DNA of 64,000 nucleotides from Zobellella taiwanensis (GCF_003012795.1 NZ_PXYH01000001.1:1-64000), one strand, 5' to 3'. Positions 44,358-54,183 are shown, counted from the stretch's first letter. Notes: generated by a model from the sequence alone, not told the origin. A program made the numbers and translations.

Positions 44358-46022
44358 ATGTGCTCCATCTTCGGTATTCTTGAACTCAAATCCGATCCCG
44401 CCGCCCTGCGCAGCCGCGCCCTGGAATTATCCAAGCTGTTGCGCCACCGGGGCCCCGACTGGTCGGGTATTTACAGCAACGACAAGGCCATACTGGTGCA
44501 CGAGCGGCTGGCCATCGTCGGCCTGGACAGCGGCGCCCAGCCGCTGCTGAACCCGGCCAGGACCCAGGCCCTGGCGGTGAACGGCGAGATCTACAACCAC
44601 AAGGAGCTGGAAGCCACCCTCACCTGTGGTTTCGAGTTCCAGACCCAGTCCGACTGTGAAGTCATCCTCGGCCTCTACCAGGAAAAGGGCCCCGAATTCC
44701 TCGACGATCTGAGCGGCATCTTCGCCTTCGTGCTCTATGACCAGGAGAACGACGCCTATCTCATCGGCCGCGATCACATGGGCATCATCCCGCTCTACAC
44801 CGGTTACGATGAAGCCGGCAACTTCTACGTGGCCTCCGAGATGAAGGCGCTGACCCCGGTGTGCAAGACCATCAGCGAGTTCCCCCCGGGCCACCTGCTG
44901 TACAGCAAGGAAGGCCAGCCGCGCCGCTACTACCGGCGCGACTGGGAAAGCTACGACGCGGTCAAGGACAACGTCTCCAGCGTGAGCGCACTGCGCGAGG
45001 CGCTGATGGCGGCGGTCAAGCGCCAGCTGATGTGCGACGTGCCCTACGGCGTGCTGCTGTCCGGCGGCCTGGATTCCTCCATCATCTCCGCCGTGGCCAA
45101 GCTGTACGCCGACCGCCGGGTCGAGGACGACGGCAACAGCGAGGCCTGGTGGCCGCGCCTGCACTCCTTCGCCGTGGGCCTGGAAGGCGCCCCGGATCTG
45201 CTGGCGGCCCGCAAGGTGGCGGACCACCTGGGCACGGTGCACCACGAGCTGCACTACACGGTGCAGGAAGGTCTGGACGCCCTCAAGGAGGTTATTTACC
45301 ACCTGGAAACCTACGACGTCACCACGGTGCGCGCCTCCACCCCCATGTACCTGATGGCGCGGCGCATCAAGGCCATGGGCATCAAGATGGTGCTCTCCGG
45401 CGAAGGCTCCGACGAACTGTTCGGCGGCTACCTCTACTTCCACAAGGCGCCCGACGCCCGGGAGTTCCACGAGGAAACGGTGCGCAAGCTCCAGGCGCTG
45501 CACATGTTCGACTGCCTGCGCGCCAACAAGTCCATGGCCGCCTGGGGCGTCGAAGCCCGGGTGCCCTTCCTCGACAAGGAATTCATGGACGTGGCCATGC
45601 GCCTGAACCCGGCCGACAAGATGTGCGGCAACGGCAAGATGGAAAAACACATACTGCGCGAGGCCTTCAGCGACCTGCTGCCCCACGAGGTGGCCTGGCG
45701 CCAGAAGGAGCAGTTCTCCGACGGCGTGGGTTATTCCTGGATAGACAGCCTCAAGGCCATGGTGGAAGAGCAGGTCACCGATCAGATGATGGCCACGGCG
45801 GCGTTCCGCTTCCCGCTGAACACCCCGCTCACCAAGGAGGCCTACTACTACAGGTCCATCTTCGAGGGCCACTTCCCCCAGGACTCCGCCGCCAACTGCG
45901 TGCCCTGCGGTCCTTCCGTGGCCTGCTCCACCCCCAAGGCGCTGGAATGGGACGCGCAGTGGAAGAACATGGCCGACCCCTCCGGCCGCGCGGTCAAGGG
46001 CGTGCATACCCAGTCCTACTGA
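44358..46022 (+). CDS. asnB: Asparagine synthase B, glutamine-hydrolysing
   Basis: ATP-dependent synthesis of asparagine from aspartate with glutamine as nitrogen donor. The 554-aa protein has the N-terminal nucleophile Cys2 (MCSIFGI), the glutaminase domain (LLRHRGPDWSGI, NGEIYNHKELE) and the synthetase domain with the PP-loop LLSGGLDSSIIS and LSGEGSDELFGGYLYFHKAP. Length and C-terminus (CVPCGPSVACSTPKALEWDAQW) are those of enterobacterial AsnB. The ribosome-binding site is AAGGA. Confidence 0.96.
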   Translation: MCSIFGILELKSDPAALRSRALELSKLLRHRGPDWSGIYSNDKAILVHERLAIVGLDSGAQPLLNPARTQALAVNGEIYNHKELEATLTCGFEFQTQSDCEVILGLYQEKGPEFLDDLSGIFAFVLYDQENDAYLIGRDHMGIIPLYTGYDEAGNFYVASEMKALTPVCKTISEFPPGHLLYSKEGQPRRYYRRDWESYDAVKDNVSSVSALREALMAAVKRQLMCDVPYGVLLSGGLDSSIISAVAKLYADRRVEDDGNSEAWWPRLHSFAVGLEGAPDLLAARKVADHLGTVHHELHYTVQEGLDALKEVIYHLETYDVTTVRASTPMYLMARRIKAMGIKMVLSGEGSDELFGGYLYFHKAPDAREFHEETVRKLQALHMFDCLRANKSMAAWGVEARVPFLDKEFMDVAMRLNPADKMCGNGKMEKHILREAFSDLLPHEVAWRQKEQFSDGVGYSWIDSLKAMVEEQVTDQMMATAAFRFPLNTPLTKEAYYYRSIFEGHFPQDSAANCVPCGPSVACSTPKALEWDAQWKNMADPSGRAVKGVHTQSY

Positions 46023-46030
46023 TCATCAAG

Positions 46031-46049
46031 GCCCCCGCCCGGGGGCTTT
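46031..46049 (+). terminator. asnB terminator hairpin
   Basis: GCCCCC/GGGGGC stem with 4-nt loop followed by only three T residues, 8 nt after the asnB stop. Confidence 0.5.
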
Positions 46050-46112
46050 CGACTTGCTGCCCCTCGCCCGCGGGTTTACACTGCCCGCCCGTTCCGCTTT
46101 GCCCCAAAATCC

Positions 46113-47381
46113 ATGTCTTGCCATCCCGGCGGCACCCAGGTGCTGCGCCAACAGGGCTTTTTGCCTTTCCTTATTGCCCGCCTGGCGGCGGTGTTCGCCA
46201 TGCAAATCCAGGCGGTGGTGGTGGCCTGGCAGGTGTACGACCTGACCCGGGATCCCCTGGCCCTGGCCTACGTGGGCCTGGCCCAGTTCATTCCCATGCT
46301 GCTGCTGTTGCTGCCGGCGGGCGATCTGGCCGACCGCCACTCCCGCAAGCACCTGCTCGCCGGCAGCTGGCTGGTGCAGGCCCTGTGCAGCGGCCTGCTG
46401 CTGATGCTGTCGCTTTCGTCCCAGCCGGACGTCCGCTACTACTACGCCGTGCTGGTGCTCTACGGCAGCGCCCGGGCCTTTACCGGCCCCACCCTGCAAA
46501 GCCTGCTGCCGCAAATCGTGCCCCGCGGCCAGCTGGCCCGGGCCATCGCCGTCAACGGCATGATCATGAAGCTCGCCGTTATCGCCGGCCCCCTGGTGGG
46601 CGGCCTGCTCTACGCCCTGGGCGGCAGCCTGGCCTACGGCGTTTGCCTGGGCGCCTTTTTGTTGGCCCTGGTACTGCTGGCCCCGGTGCAAACCCGCTAC
46701 GCCAGCGGCGCCAAACCGCCGGAAGCCACCGCCTGGCACCGCTTCACCGCGGGTATCGGCTATATCCGCTCGCGCCCCGTCATCCTCGGCGCCATCTCGC
46801 TCGACCTGTTCGCGGTGCTGCTCGGCGGCGTGGTGGCGCTGTTGCCCATCTACGCCCAGGAGGTGCTGATGGTGGGGCCGGAGGGGCTGGGCGCCCTGCG
46901 CAGCGCCATCGCCCTCGGCGCCCTGCTGATGGGAGTGGCGCTCAGCACCTGGTCGCTCAACCGCCATGTGGGGCCGGCCATGTTTATCGCCGTGCTGGTG
47001 TTCGGGATGGCCAACCTGGTGTTCGCCTTCTCCACCCTGTTCTGGCTGTCCTTCGCCGCCCTGCTGGTGGCGGGTGCGGCGGACATGATCAGCGTCTATA
47101 TCCGCTCCACCCTGATCCAGCTGGCCACCCCGGACGAGATGCGCGGCCGGGTCAGCGCCGTGAACATGCTGTTTATCGGCTCATCCAACGAGCTGGGGGA
47201 ATTCCGCGCCGGCACCAGCGCCGCCTGGTTTGGCACCGTGCCCGCCGCCGTCATCGGCGGGGTGGCCACCCTGGCGGTGGCCGGCACCTGGATGTGGGGT
47301 TTCAGATCCCTGCTGCGGGTCGACCGCTTCGGCGATGTGGAGGTGTCCCAGGAGCCGATGGCGCGCCATCGGCACGCCTAG
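46113..47381 (+). CDS. MFS transporter (EntS-like)
   Basis: Major-facilitator exporter of 422 aa with 12 predicted helices, resembling the EntS/YbdA enterobactin exporter branch (DHA3). Family points: AVVVAWQVYDLTRDPLALAYVGLAQFIP, PAGDLADRHSRKHLL (loop 2-3 motif) and IQLATPDEMRGRVSAVNMLFIGSSNELGEFRAG. No siderophore genes are nearby, so the substrate is open. Its stop shares the tetranucleotide CTAG with the stop of the convergent lipoprotein gene. Confidence 0.85.
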   Translation: MSCHPGGTQVLRQQGFLPFLIARLAAVFAMQIQAVVVAWQVYDLTRDPLALAYVGLAQFIPMLLLLLPAGDLADRHSRKHLLAGSWLVQALCSGLLLMLSLSSQPDVRYYYAVLVLYGSARAFTGPTLQSLLPQIVPRGQLARAIAVNGMIMKLAVIAGPLVGGLLYALGGSLAYGVCLGAFLLALVLLAPVQTRYASGAKPPEATAWHRFTAGIGYIRSRPVILGAISLDLFAVLLGGVVALLPIYAQEVLMVGPEGLGALRSAIALGALLMGVALSTWSLNRHVGPAMFIAVLVFGMANLVFAFSTLFWLSFAALLVAGAADMISVYIRSTLIQLATPDEMRGRVSAVNMLFIGSSNELGEFRAGTSAAWFGTVPAAVIGGVATLAVAGTWMWGFRSLLRVDRFGDVEVSQEPMARHRHA

Positions 47382-47848
47382 TCGATATACCATTCCCAGC
47401 GGATGGCGGAAACCCGTTCCCGCTCCAGGCGAAAGGTCACGTTTTCGGTGGTTTCGCCGGACTGGTAGCGCAGCAAACCGGGCCCTTCCCGGGCCGGACG
47501 GCCCAGCTCGGCCACCACCTCGTCCCGGCCGGCGCCAATGTTCATAAAGGCGGGCAGGGTCGGCTGGGCACCGGACACCTCCAGCCAGATGGGCATGCCA
47601 TCGGGCCGGGAGGCCTGTTCCGACAGGTAGATACTGGCGGCCAGGCCCGGGCAGTACAGGGTTTCCACTTCGTCCACCAGCCCCGGCACATGGGCGTTTT
47701 CCACCGGTCGGTAGCTGAGCTCGGGCTCCGCGCAGGGGGTTCTCAGCACCTCCTCGGCAATGTCATTCAGCCGTCGCAGGGCCTGCTCCTGCTGATTGGC
47801 GCAGCCGGCCAGGGGCAACAGCCATATCCACCAGATATGAAGTTTCAT
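47378..47848 (-). CDS. Small lipoprotein of unknown function
   Basis: A 156-aa protein with a lipoprotein signal (IWWIWLLPLAGC, lipidated Cys16). The rest is soluble, with a conserved-looking end (MNIGAGRDEVVAELGRPAREGPG...RVSAIRWEWYID), a pattern reminiscent of SmpA/BamE-like proteins that use 'G.t...V...lG.P'. That similarity is weak. I do not recognise a family. Confidence 0.7.
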   Translation of the reverse strand: MKLHIWWIWLLPLAGCANQQEQALRRLNDIAEEVLRTPCAEPELSYRPVENAHVPGLVDEVETLYCPGLAASIYLSEQASRPDGMPIWLEVSGAQPTLPAFMNIGAGRDEVVAELGRPAREGPGLLRYQSGETTENVTFRLERERVSAIRWEWYID

Positions 47849-47957
47849 GCGACACCTCCGGGCTCTCCCCAGAGCATAAGCCGCCTTCGCCGCTTTTCAC
47901 AGGGTTTGACCCTTTTCACAGGCCTGGACGCAAAGGCTTCTGTACCTCGGGGGGGAT

Positions 47958-50531
47958 ATGGTAGTGTTGCCCCCTTCCCTGTCATCCAGGTGCCATGCGG
48001 ACGTGATATTTCAAGACCCAGTGACCGCCGACCTGCCGGTCGAGCGGCTGATGCAAACCGGGCTGCTCAGTTGCAGCCCCGATACCCCGCTGCACGAGGC
48101 GGCCGAACGCATGACCTCCCGCCGCTGCAGTTCCATGCTGATCATGGCCGACGGCAAGGCCCTCGGCATCTGGACCGAGCGCGACAGCCTGCGCCTGGAC
48201 TTCGGTGATCCCGCCGCCCTGCTGACCCCCATCGGCCGGGTAATGAGCAGCCCGGTCAGCCAGCTGCACCTGAGCACCCCCCTGTCGGAAGTGGCCGAGC
48301 GCTTTCGCGACAGCGGCCACCGCCATTTTCTGGTGGTGGACGACGAAAGCAGCCCCAGGGGCATCGTCTCCCAGACCGACATGGCCCTGAAACAGGGGCT
48401 CGAGCCCTATCTGGGCCTGCGCGAAGTGCACGAGGCCATGGACCCCGCGCCCCTGATGGTTGCGGGCGACCTGGCCCTGGCCGAGGTCGCCTCGGCCATG
48501 CACCGCCACAATCAGGACGCCGCCGTGGTGGCCTGTGCCGATGGCGGCCATGGCATCCTCACCGAGCGGGACATGGTGCGCTTTGTCGCCCGCCACCCGG
48601 GCAACACCCCGGTCGAGTCCCTCGCCAGCCGGCCGCTGCTCACGGTGCGCCGCAACGATACCCTGCAGCGCGCCCGGGACCTGCTGATCGATCACCGGGT
48701 GCGCCACCTGGCGGTGCTCGATGACGACGCCGTGGTCGGCCTGCTCGGCTTTCGCAATATCCTCGACGGGGTCGAGCATCGCCACCGGCAGGAGCTGCGC
48801 CAGGCGCTGGAACAGCGCGACCGGGCGCTCAGCCGTTCCCGGCTCAACCTGCAACTGGCCGAGCGGGTGATCGAGGCTTCCCTCGAAGGCATCATCATCA
48901 CCGATGCCGAGGGCCGCATCGAGTTCGTCAACCCGGCCTTTTCCCACACCACCGGCTACAGCCCGGAAGAAGTGCTGGGGCGGACCCCGGCGGTGCTGTC
49001 TTCCGGCCGCCACGACGGCGCCTTTTACGCCAACATGTGGCAAACCCTGCGGGAAAAGGGCTACTGGCGCGGCGAGATCTGGAACCGGCGCAAAAGCGGC
49101 CAGCTCTACCTGGAGCTGCTCACTATCACCGCCATCCGCGACGGCGAGGGCAACATCGGCAACTATGCCGCCCTGTTCACCGACATTACCCATATCCGAG
49201 AAAACGAAGACCAGATCCGCCGGCTGGCCTACTACGATCCCCTCACCCGCCTGCCCAACCGCCGCCTGCTGGAGGACCGGCTGGAGCTGGCCATCCGCCA
49301 CGCCCACCGGCAGCGGCGGCGGCTGGCGGTGCTGTTCATCGATCTGGATCACTTCAAGCAGGTCAACGACAGCCTGGGCCACGCCGCCGGCGACGAGCTG
49401 CTGCTGGAAGTGTCCCGCCGCCTCGGCGACCGGCTGCGGGAAGACGACACCCTGGCCCGGCTGGGGGGCGACGAGTTCATCGTGTTGCTGCCCGATCTGG
49501 AAGATGCCGACGAGGTGACCCGCATTGCCCGCCGCCTGCTCGACGCCATTGCCGAGCCTTTCCGCCTCGGCCCGCAGACCGTGCGGGTCGGCTGCAGCCT
49601 CGGCATCAGCCTCTACCCGGACGACGCCCTCAGCGCCGAGGATCTGATCCAGCATGCGGACGCCGCCATGTACCGGGCCAAGCAGGAGGGACGCAACGGT
49701 TTTCGGCTGTTCCGCCGGGACATGAACCAGCAGGAACATCGCTGGTTGCAGATGGAAACCGCGCTGCGGGAAGCCCTGGAAACCGGCGAGGGCCTGAGCC
49801 TGCACTACCAGCCCCAGGTCGATCCGACCAGCCGGCGCGTCCGCTCCGCCGAAGCCCTGGCACGCTGGCAGCATCCGGAGCTGGGCCCGGTGTCGCCGGC
49901 CGACTTTATCCCCCTGGCCGAACGGGCCGGCCTTATGGTGCCCCTGGGCCGGCGGCTGATGCGCCTGGCCGCCGGCCAGCTGCGCGGCTGGCTGGACCAG
50001 GGCCGCGAACCGGTGCCGGTGTCGGTCAACCTGTCGGCCCAGCAATTCTGGCAGCAGGATCTGCTGGCCGAGGTACGCGGCCTGCTCACCGACTACCGCC
50101 TGCCCGCCGGCCTGTTTGGCCTGGAGCTGACCGAAAGCCTGCTGCTCGACAAACAGCAGCAGGCGGCCCTGCTGTTGCAGGCGCTGCGGGATCTCGGCTG
50201 TCCGCTGGCCATTGACGACTTCGGCACCGGTTATTCCTCGCTCAGCTACCTGCACGCCCTGCCGGTGACCAGCCTGAAAATCGACAGATCCTTTGTCAGC
50301 CAGATTGGCGAATGCCGCAGCAGCAGCGCCGTGCTGGCGGCGGTGACCGGGCTGGCCCGGGAGCTGGATTTGCAGGTGGTGGCGGAAGGGGTGGAAACCC
50401 GCGCCCAGCTCAAGGCCCTCGGCCGCTATCACCTGACCCTGGTGCAGGGCTGGCTGACCGGCCGGCCGATGCCGGCGGCGGAGTTCGCCGAGCGCTGCCT
50501 GGCCCCGGCGGGCCGGGTACCGGCCTCCTGA
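47958..50531 (+). CDS. CBS-CBS-PAS-GGDEF-EAL c-di-GMP enzyme
   Basis: Large cytoplasmic signalling protein, 857 aa, with no membrane helix. Order: four CBS motifs as two pairs (about 20-145 and 150-275), short coiled coil, PAS (about 300-415), GGDEF (about 420-590), EAL (about 600-850). The cyclase loop LGGDEF (503-507) and the inhibitory RxxD (R494-D497) are intact. The EAL domain keeps E632-A-L, ELTES, DDFGTGYSSL, KIDRSF and EGVET, so both activities are possible. CBS pairs usually sense adenine nucleotides. The start is uncertain: ATG 47958, GTG 47964 and GTG 48003 are all upstream of the first CBS. Confidence 0.9.
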   Translation: MVVLPPSLSSRCHADVIFQDPVTADLPVERLMQTGLLSCSPDTPLHEAAERMTSRRCSSMLIMADGKALGIWTERDSLRLDFGDPAALLTPIGRVMSSPVSQLHLSTPLSEVAERFRDSGHRHFLVVDDESSPRGIVSQTDMALKQGLEPYLGLREVHEAMDPAPLMVAGDLALAEVASAMHRHNQDAAVVACADGGHGILTERDMVRFVARHPGNTPVESLASRPLLTVRRNDTLQRARDLLIDHRVRHLAVLDDDAVVGLLGFRNILDGVEHRHRQELRQALEQRDRALSRSRLNLQLAERVIEASLEGIIITDAEGRIEFVNPAFSHTTGYSPEEVLGRTPAVLSSGRHDGAFYANMWQTLREKGYWRGEIWNRRKSGQLYLELLTITAIRDGEGNIGNYAALFTDITHIRENEDQIRRLAYYDPLTRLPNRRLLEDRLELAIRHAHRQRRRLAVLFIDLDHFKQVNDSLGHAAGDELLLEVSRRLGDRLREDDTLARLGGDEFIVLLPDLEDADEVTRIARRLLDAIAEPFRLGPQTVRVGCSLGISLYPDDALSAEDLIQHADAAMYRAKQEGRNGFRLFRRDMNQQEHRWLQMETALREALETGEGLSLHYQPQVDPTSRRVRSAEALARWQHPELGPVSPADFIPLAERAGLMVPLGRRLMRLAAGQLRGWLDQGREPVPVSVNLSAQQFWQQDLLAEVRGLLTDYRLPAGLFGLELTESLLLDKQQQAALLLQALRDLGCPLAIDDFGTGYSSLSYLHALPVTSLKIDRSFVSQIGECRSSSAVLAAVTGLARELDLQVVAEGVETRAQLKALGRYHLTLVQGWLTGRPMPAAEFAERCLAPAGRVPAS

Positions 50532-50651
50532 TCCTGCCTACAGTTCACCGTCCGCCTGCGACAGGCGCCGACCCGGCGGTGCTTTCGCCGGCCCCGTGCC
50601 GCCGCTATACTGCAGGCCCGTTTCCCCAAAAATCAAGAGGATAGCCGTATC

Positions 50652-51410
50652 ATGTCCCGTCCGTCTCTTTACTCCCTCACCGCCCTGCTGCCGCTGCTGG
50701 CCGCCCCGGCCATGGCCCAGCAACAGTGGAGCGGCAGCGTTGGCGCCGCCGCCCTGCTGATGCCCGACTACCTGGGCAGCGACGACTACGACAGCCGGCT
50801 GCTGCCGGATGTGAACCTCAGGTACGGGGATCTGTTCTACCTCAACTGGCGCGAAGGCCTGGGCTGGAACCTGATCCAGCAGCCCAACTGGAGCCTGTCG
50901 CCCTATATCGGCTATCTGCCTGGGCGGGACAATACCGGCGATCTGCGCCGCTTCGACAAGGTCGACGAAAGCCTGAGCGCCGGCCTGCGCGCCAGCTACC
51001 GCCAGGGCCCCTGGCGCTATGTGCTGGAAGCGGAAACCCCCTTCAGCGGCGATGTGGACGGCTACCAGATAAGCTTTCGCGCCAGCTGGTATGAGAACAT
51101 AGCGCCCGACTGGCGCGCCGGCTTCGGTCCCAGCCTGACCTACAGCAGCGCCGACTGGACCCGCAGCCTGTTTGGCGTGTCCGCCAGCGATGCAGCCCGC
51201 AGCGGCCTGGACCGCTACCGCCCCGACGACGGTTACTGGCGCCTGGGGCTGAGCGGCAGCGTCAATTACCGTTTTGCCCCGGACTGGTCGGTCACCGGCC
51301 TGGCGGGCGTGACCCGGCTGACCGGCGACGCCAGCGACAGCCCCATTGTTGCCGAGCTGGGCGATGCCACCCAGGCGATTGGCGGCGTGGTCCTCAGCTA
51401 CCACTTCTGA
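50652..51410 (+). CDS. MipA/OmpV-family outer-membrane protein
   Basis: Outer-membrane beta-barrel of 252 aa with a signal peptide (YSLTALLPLLAAPAMAQ). Alternating strands rich in aromatic residues end in the YHF C-terminus typical of barrels. The family core is VGAAALLMPDYLGSDDYDSRLLPDVNLRYGDLFYLN and GLGWNLIQQPNWSLSPYI. E. coli MipA links MltA to PBP1B; OmpV members affect envelope permeability. Confidence 0.87.
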   Translation: MSRPSLYSLTALLPLLAAPAMAQQQWSGSVGAAALLMPDYLGSDDYDSRLLPDVNLRYGDLFYLNWREGLGWNLIQQPNWSLSPYIGYLPGRDNTGDLRRFDKVDESLSAGLRASYRQGPWRYVLEAETPFSGDVDGYQISFRASWYENIAPDWRAGFGPSLTYSSADWTRSLFGVSASDAARSGLDRYRPDDGYWRLGLSGSVNYRFAPDWSVTGLAGVTRLTGDASDSPIVAELGDATQAIGGVVLSYHF

Positions 51411-51543
51411 GGCAGACCCATCCGACCAGCGGCGAATACCATCGTCGCCGGTGCCGACAAGGGCCTTGCCAGCCCCCTCGCCGCCATACTAAAGTCCTAA
51501 CTCAACAATAAAAATCATCCAGCACCCGAGGATAAGGACACCC

Positions 51544-54105
51544 TTGAACCCGCCACGCCGTCCCGGTTTTGTCCGGCTGTTGACCCTGCTCGGCTGCTGG
51601 CTGTTCGCCGGCCCGGCCGAGTCCCAGCCGCTGCGCGTCGGCGTCTACCACAATCCCCCCAAGATCCTGGCCGGTGCCCAGGGCCGCCCCAGCGGCATGT
51701 TCGGCGATCTGCTCGTCGCCCTGGCCCGGGAAGAAGGCTGGCAGCTGGAGCCGGTGCCCTGCCAGTGGAGCCAGTGCCTGGCCATGCTGGAGCAGGGCGA
51801 GATCGATCTGATGCCGGATGTGGCCCTCACCGACGAGCGCGACCGGCGTTTCCTTTTCCACCAGACCCCGGCCCTGCTCAGCTGGTCCCAGCTCTACACC
51901 GCCCCCGGCCGACGGCTCGACAGCCTGCTCGAGCTCGACGGTCGCCGCCTGGCCGTGCTGCGGGACTCGGTGCAGCAACACTACCTGACCCAGTTGGCCG
52001 ACAGTTTCGGACTCATTATCCACTGGCTGCCGGTAGAGACCCTGGAAGAGGCCTTTGCCCTGCTCGACATGGGCCGGGCCGACGTGGTCGCCGCCAACCA
52101 CTTCATCGGCGATCTCAAGGCGCGGGAAGGCAGCCTCAACACCTCCCCCATTATGTTCCTGCCGAGCAAGCTCTACTTTGCCCTGGCACCGGGCCGGGAT
52201 CCGGCCCTGGCCGCCGCCATCGACGGCCATCTGCAGGCCTGGAAGCAGGACGGCGACTCCGTCTATTACCGGGTGCTGGAGCAGTGGAGCGGCCTGCCCG
52301 ACACCGCCCTGCCCCGGGGCCTGCGCTGGGCCATCCTGGCCCTGCTCGGCCTGCTGGCCCTGGCCCTGGCCTTTACCCTGCTGCTGCGGCGCAAAGTGGC
52401 CGAGCGCACCCTGGCGCTGCAGGCCAGCGAGCAGCGGCTCAACACCATCCTCGACAGTGTCGAGGCCTGCATCTACATCAAGGACGAACAACTGCGCTAC
52501 CAGTACGCCAACCGCAAGGTGTGCGAACTGTTCGGGGTGGCGCGCGACCAGCTGATTGGCCGGGACGACAGCCTCTTTTTCGACACCGCCACCCGGGCCC
52601 GGCTGCGGGAAAACGATCTCCGGGTGCTGGAGCAGGGCGAACGGGTGGCACGGGAGGAACTCAACATGCTGGCCCGGGGCGAGCAGCGCAGCTTTATCTC
52701 GGTCAAGCTGCCCCTGCGCCGGCCCGACGGCCGGGTGTACGCCCTGTGCGGCATTTCCACCGACATTACCGAATATCGCCAGTTGCAGCAGGATCTGCAC
52801 CAGCTGGCCTTTTTCGATCCCCTGACCGGGCTGGCCAACCGCCGCCTGCTGCTCGACCAGCTGCGCCGGGCCCTGGTCGCCAGCCGGGCCACCGGCTACC
52901 AGGGTGCGCTGTTGCTCATCGACCTCGACCACTTCAAGAACATCAACGACACCCAGGGCCACGACTGCGGCGACGAACTGCTGCGCCAGGTGGCGGGCCG
53001 GCTGCGGGCCGCGCTGTCGGACACCGACACCGCCGGGCGACTGGGCTCGGACGAATTCGTGCTGATCCGGGAAGATTTGAGCACCGATCCGGCGGACGCC
53101 CTGCTGCGGCTGCGCCGGGAAACCGGCGACCTGCTGGCGCGGCTGTCCGAGCCCTACCATATCGGCAGCCACAGCTACAACTGCGGCGCCAGCATCGGCA
53201 TCGCCCTGTTTTCCGATGCCAACGGCGACATGGACGCCCTGCTCAAGGCCGCCGATCTGGCCATGTTCTCGGCCAAGGCGGACGGGCGCGGCACCCTGGG
53301 ATTTTTCAACCAGCAGATGCAGCAAGAGGTCAACCGCCGCATCCTGCTCGAAACCGAACTGCGCGGTGCCGCGGATCGCCAGCAACTGGCCCTGTTCCTG
53401 CAGCCCCAGGTAGACGCCGCCGGCCGGATCACCGGCATGGAGGGACTGCTGCGCTGGCAGCATCCCGCACTTGGCCGGGTGTCGCCCGCCGACTTCATTC
53501 CCCTGGCCGAACACAGCGGCCTTATCGTGCCCATCGGCCACTGGGTGCTGCAACAGGCCTGTGACCTGCTCGCCGGCTGGGCCCACCACCCCGCCCTGGC
53601 CGGCCTGGGGTTGTCGGTCAATATCAGTGCGCGCCAGTTCCGCCACCCGGGGTTCGTCGAGGATCTCGGCCGGCTGCTGGCACAAAGCGGCGCCAATCCG
53701 GCCCGGCTGGAGCTCGAGATCACCGAAAGCCTGCTGATCGACGACATCGAGCAGACCATCAGCCGGATGGAGGCCCTGGGCCGGCTCGGCGTGCGCTTTT
53801 CCCTGGACGACTTCGGCACCGGCTACGCCTCCCTCGGCTACCTCAAGCGGTTGCCGCTCAGCCAGCTCAAGATTGACCAGTCCTTTGTGCGCGACCTGCT
53901 CACGGATCCCAACGACGAAGCCATCGTCCGCACCATCATCGCCCTGGGCCGCAGCCTGGACCTGCAGGTGATCGCCGAGGGGGTGGAAACCGCCGAGCAG
54001 GCCGAACGGCTGCGCACCCTGGGCTGCAACGCCTTTCAGGGGTATCACTTCGGCCGCCCCGAGCCCGCCGCCCACTGGCGGGCAAGGCTGACCGGCAAAT
54101 CATAG
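51544..54105 (+). CDS. Periplasmic-sensor PAS-GGDEF-EAL protein
   Basis: Inner-membrane signalling protein of 853 aa. A signal peptide and a periplasmic solute-binding domain of the SBP_bac_3 type (about 28-250; VGVYHNPPKILAGAQGRPSGMFGDLL) precede one membrane helix (about 261-281), then PAS (295-410), GGDEF (415-590) and EAL (600-845). The cyclase loop reads GSDEF (501-505) instead of GGDEF. The phosphodiesterase keeps E633 in EGL, EITES, DDFGTGYASL, KIDQSF and EGVET. A ligand-gated phosphodiesterase is therefore more likely than a cyclase. Translation starts at a TTG with AAGGA 5 nt upstream; no other start preserves the signal peptide. Confidence 0.88.
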   Translation: MNPPRRPGFVRLLTLLGCWLFAGPAESQPLRVGVYHNPPKILAGAQGRPSGMFGDLLVALAREEGWQLEPVPCQWSQCLAMLEQGEIDLMPDVALTDERDRRFLFHQTPALLSWSQLYTAPGRRLDSLLELDGRRLAVLRDSVQQHYLTQLADSFGLIIHWLPVETLEEAFALLDMGRADVVAANHFIGDLKAREGSLNTSPIMFLPSKLYFALAPGRDPALAAAIDGHLQAWKQDGDSVYYRVLEQWSGLPDTALPRGLRWAILALLGLLALALAFTLLLRRKVAERTLALQASEQRLNTILDSVEACIYIKDEQLRYQYANRKVCELFGVARDQLIGRDDSLFFDTATRARLRENDLRVLEQGERVAREELNMLARGEQRSFISVKLPLRRPDGRVYALCGISTDITEYRQLQQDLHQLAFFDPLTGLANRRLLLDQLRRALVASRATGYQGALLLIDLDHFKNINDTQGHDCGDELLRQVAGRLRAALSDTDTAGRLGSDEFVLIREDLSTDPADALLRLRRETGDLLARLSEPYHIGSHSYNCGASIGIALFSDANGDMDALLKAADLAMFSAKADGRGTLGFFNQQMQQEVNRRILLETELRGAADRQQLALFLQPQVDAAGRITGMEGLLRWQHPALGRVSPADFIPLAEHSGLIVPIGHWVLQQACDLLAGWAHHPALAGLGLSVNISARQFRHPGFVEDLGRLLAQSGANPARLELEITESLLIDDIEQTISRMEALGRLGVRFSLDDFGTGYASLGYLKRLPLSQLKIDQSFVRDLLTDPNDEAIVRTIIALGRSLDLQVIAEGVETAEQAERLRTLGCNAFQGYHFGRPEPAAHWRARLTGKS

Positions 54106-54129
54106 CGCCGGCCTTTGCCGGTGTTTTTT
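54106..54129 (+). terminator. Terminator of the PAS-GGDEF-EAL gene
   Basis: CGCCGGC/GCCGGTG stem (one G-T pair), 4-nt loop and T6, directly after the stop codon. Confidence 0.85.
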
Positions 54130-54183
54130 GCGCGCCCGTGAATGCCCGCTCCCCCACGCGCGGTCTGATTGGCAAAATAAAAT

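Noticed and set aside
44269-44550. Leader peptide gene before asnB
   Set aside because: It lacks a ribosome-binding site, overlaps asnB out of frame for most of its length and shows no Asn-codon enrichment.
44861-48208. 1115-codon open frame through asnB, the MFS gene and beyond
   Set aside because: It is the out-of-frame shadow of three real genes in high-GC DNA and has no recognisable domain.
47982-50432. 816-codon open frame on the minus strand opposite the CBS-PAS-GGDEF-EAL gene
   Set aside because: Composition is Gly/Gln/Ala/His-rich as expected from the antisense of high-GC coding DNA; no domain, start signal or neighbour supports it. The plus-strand protein is unambiguous.
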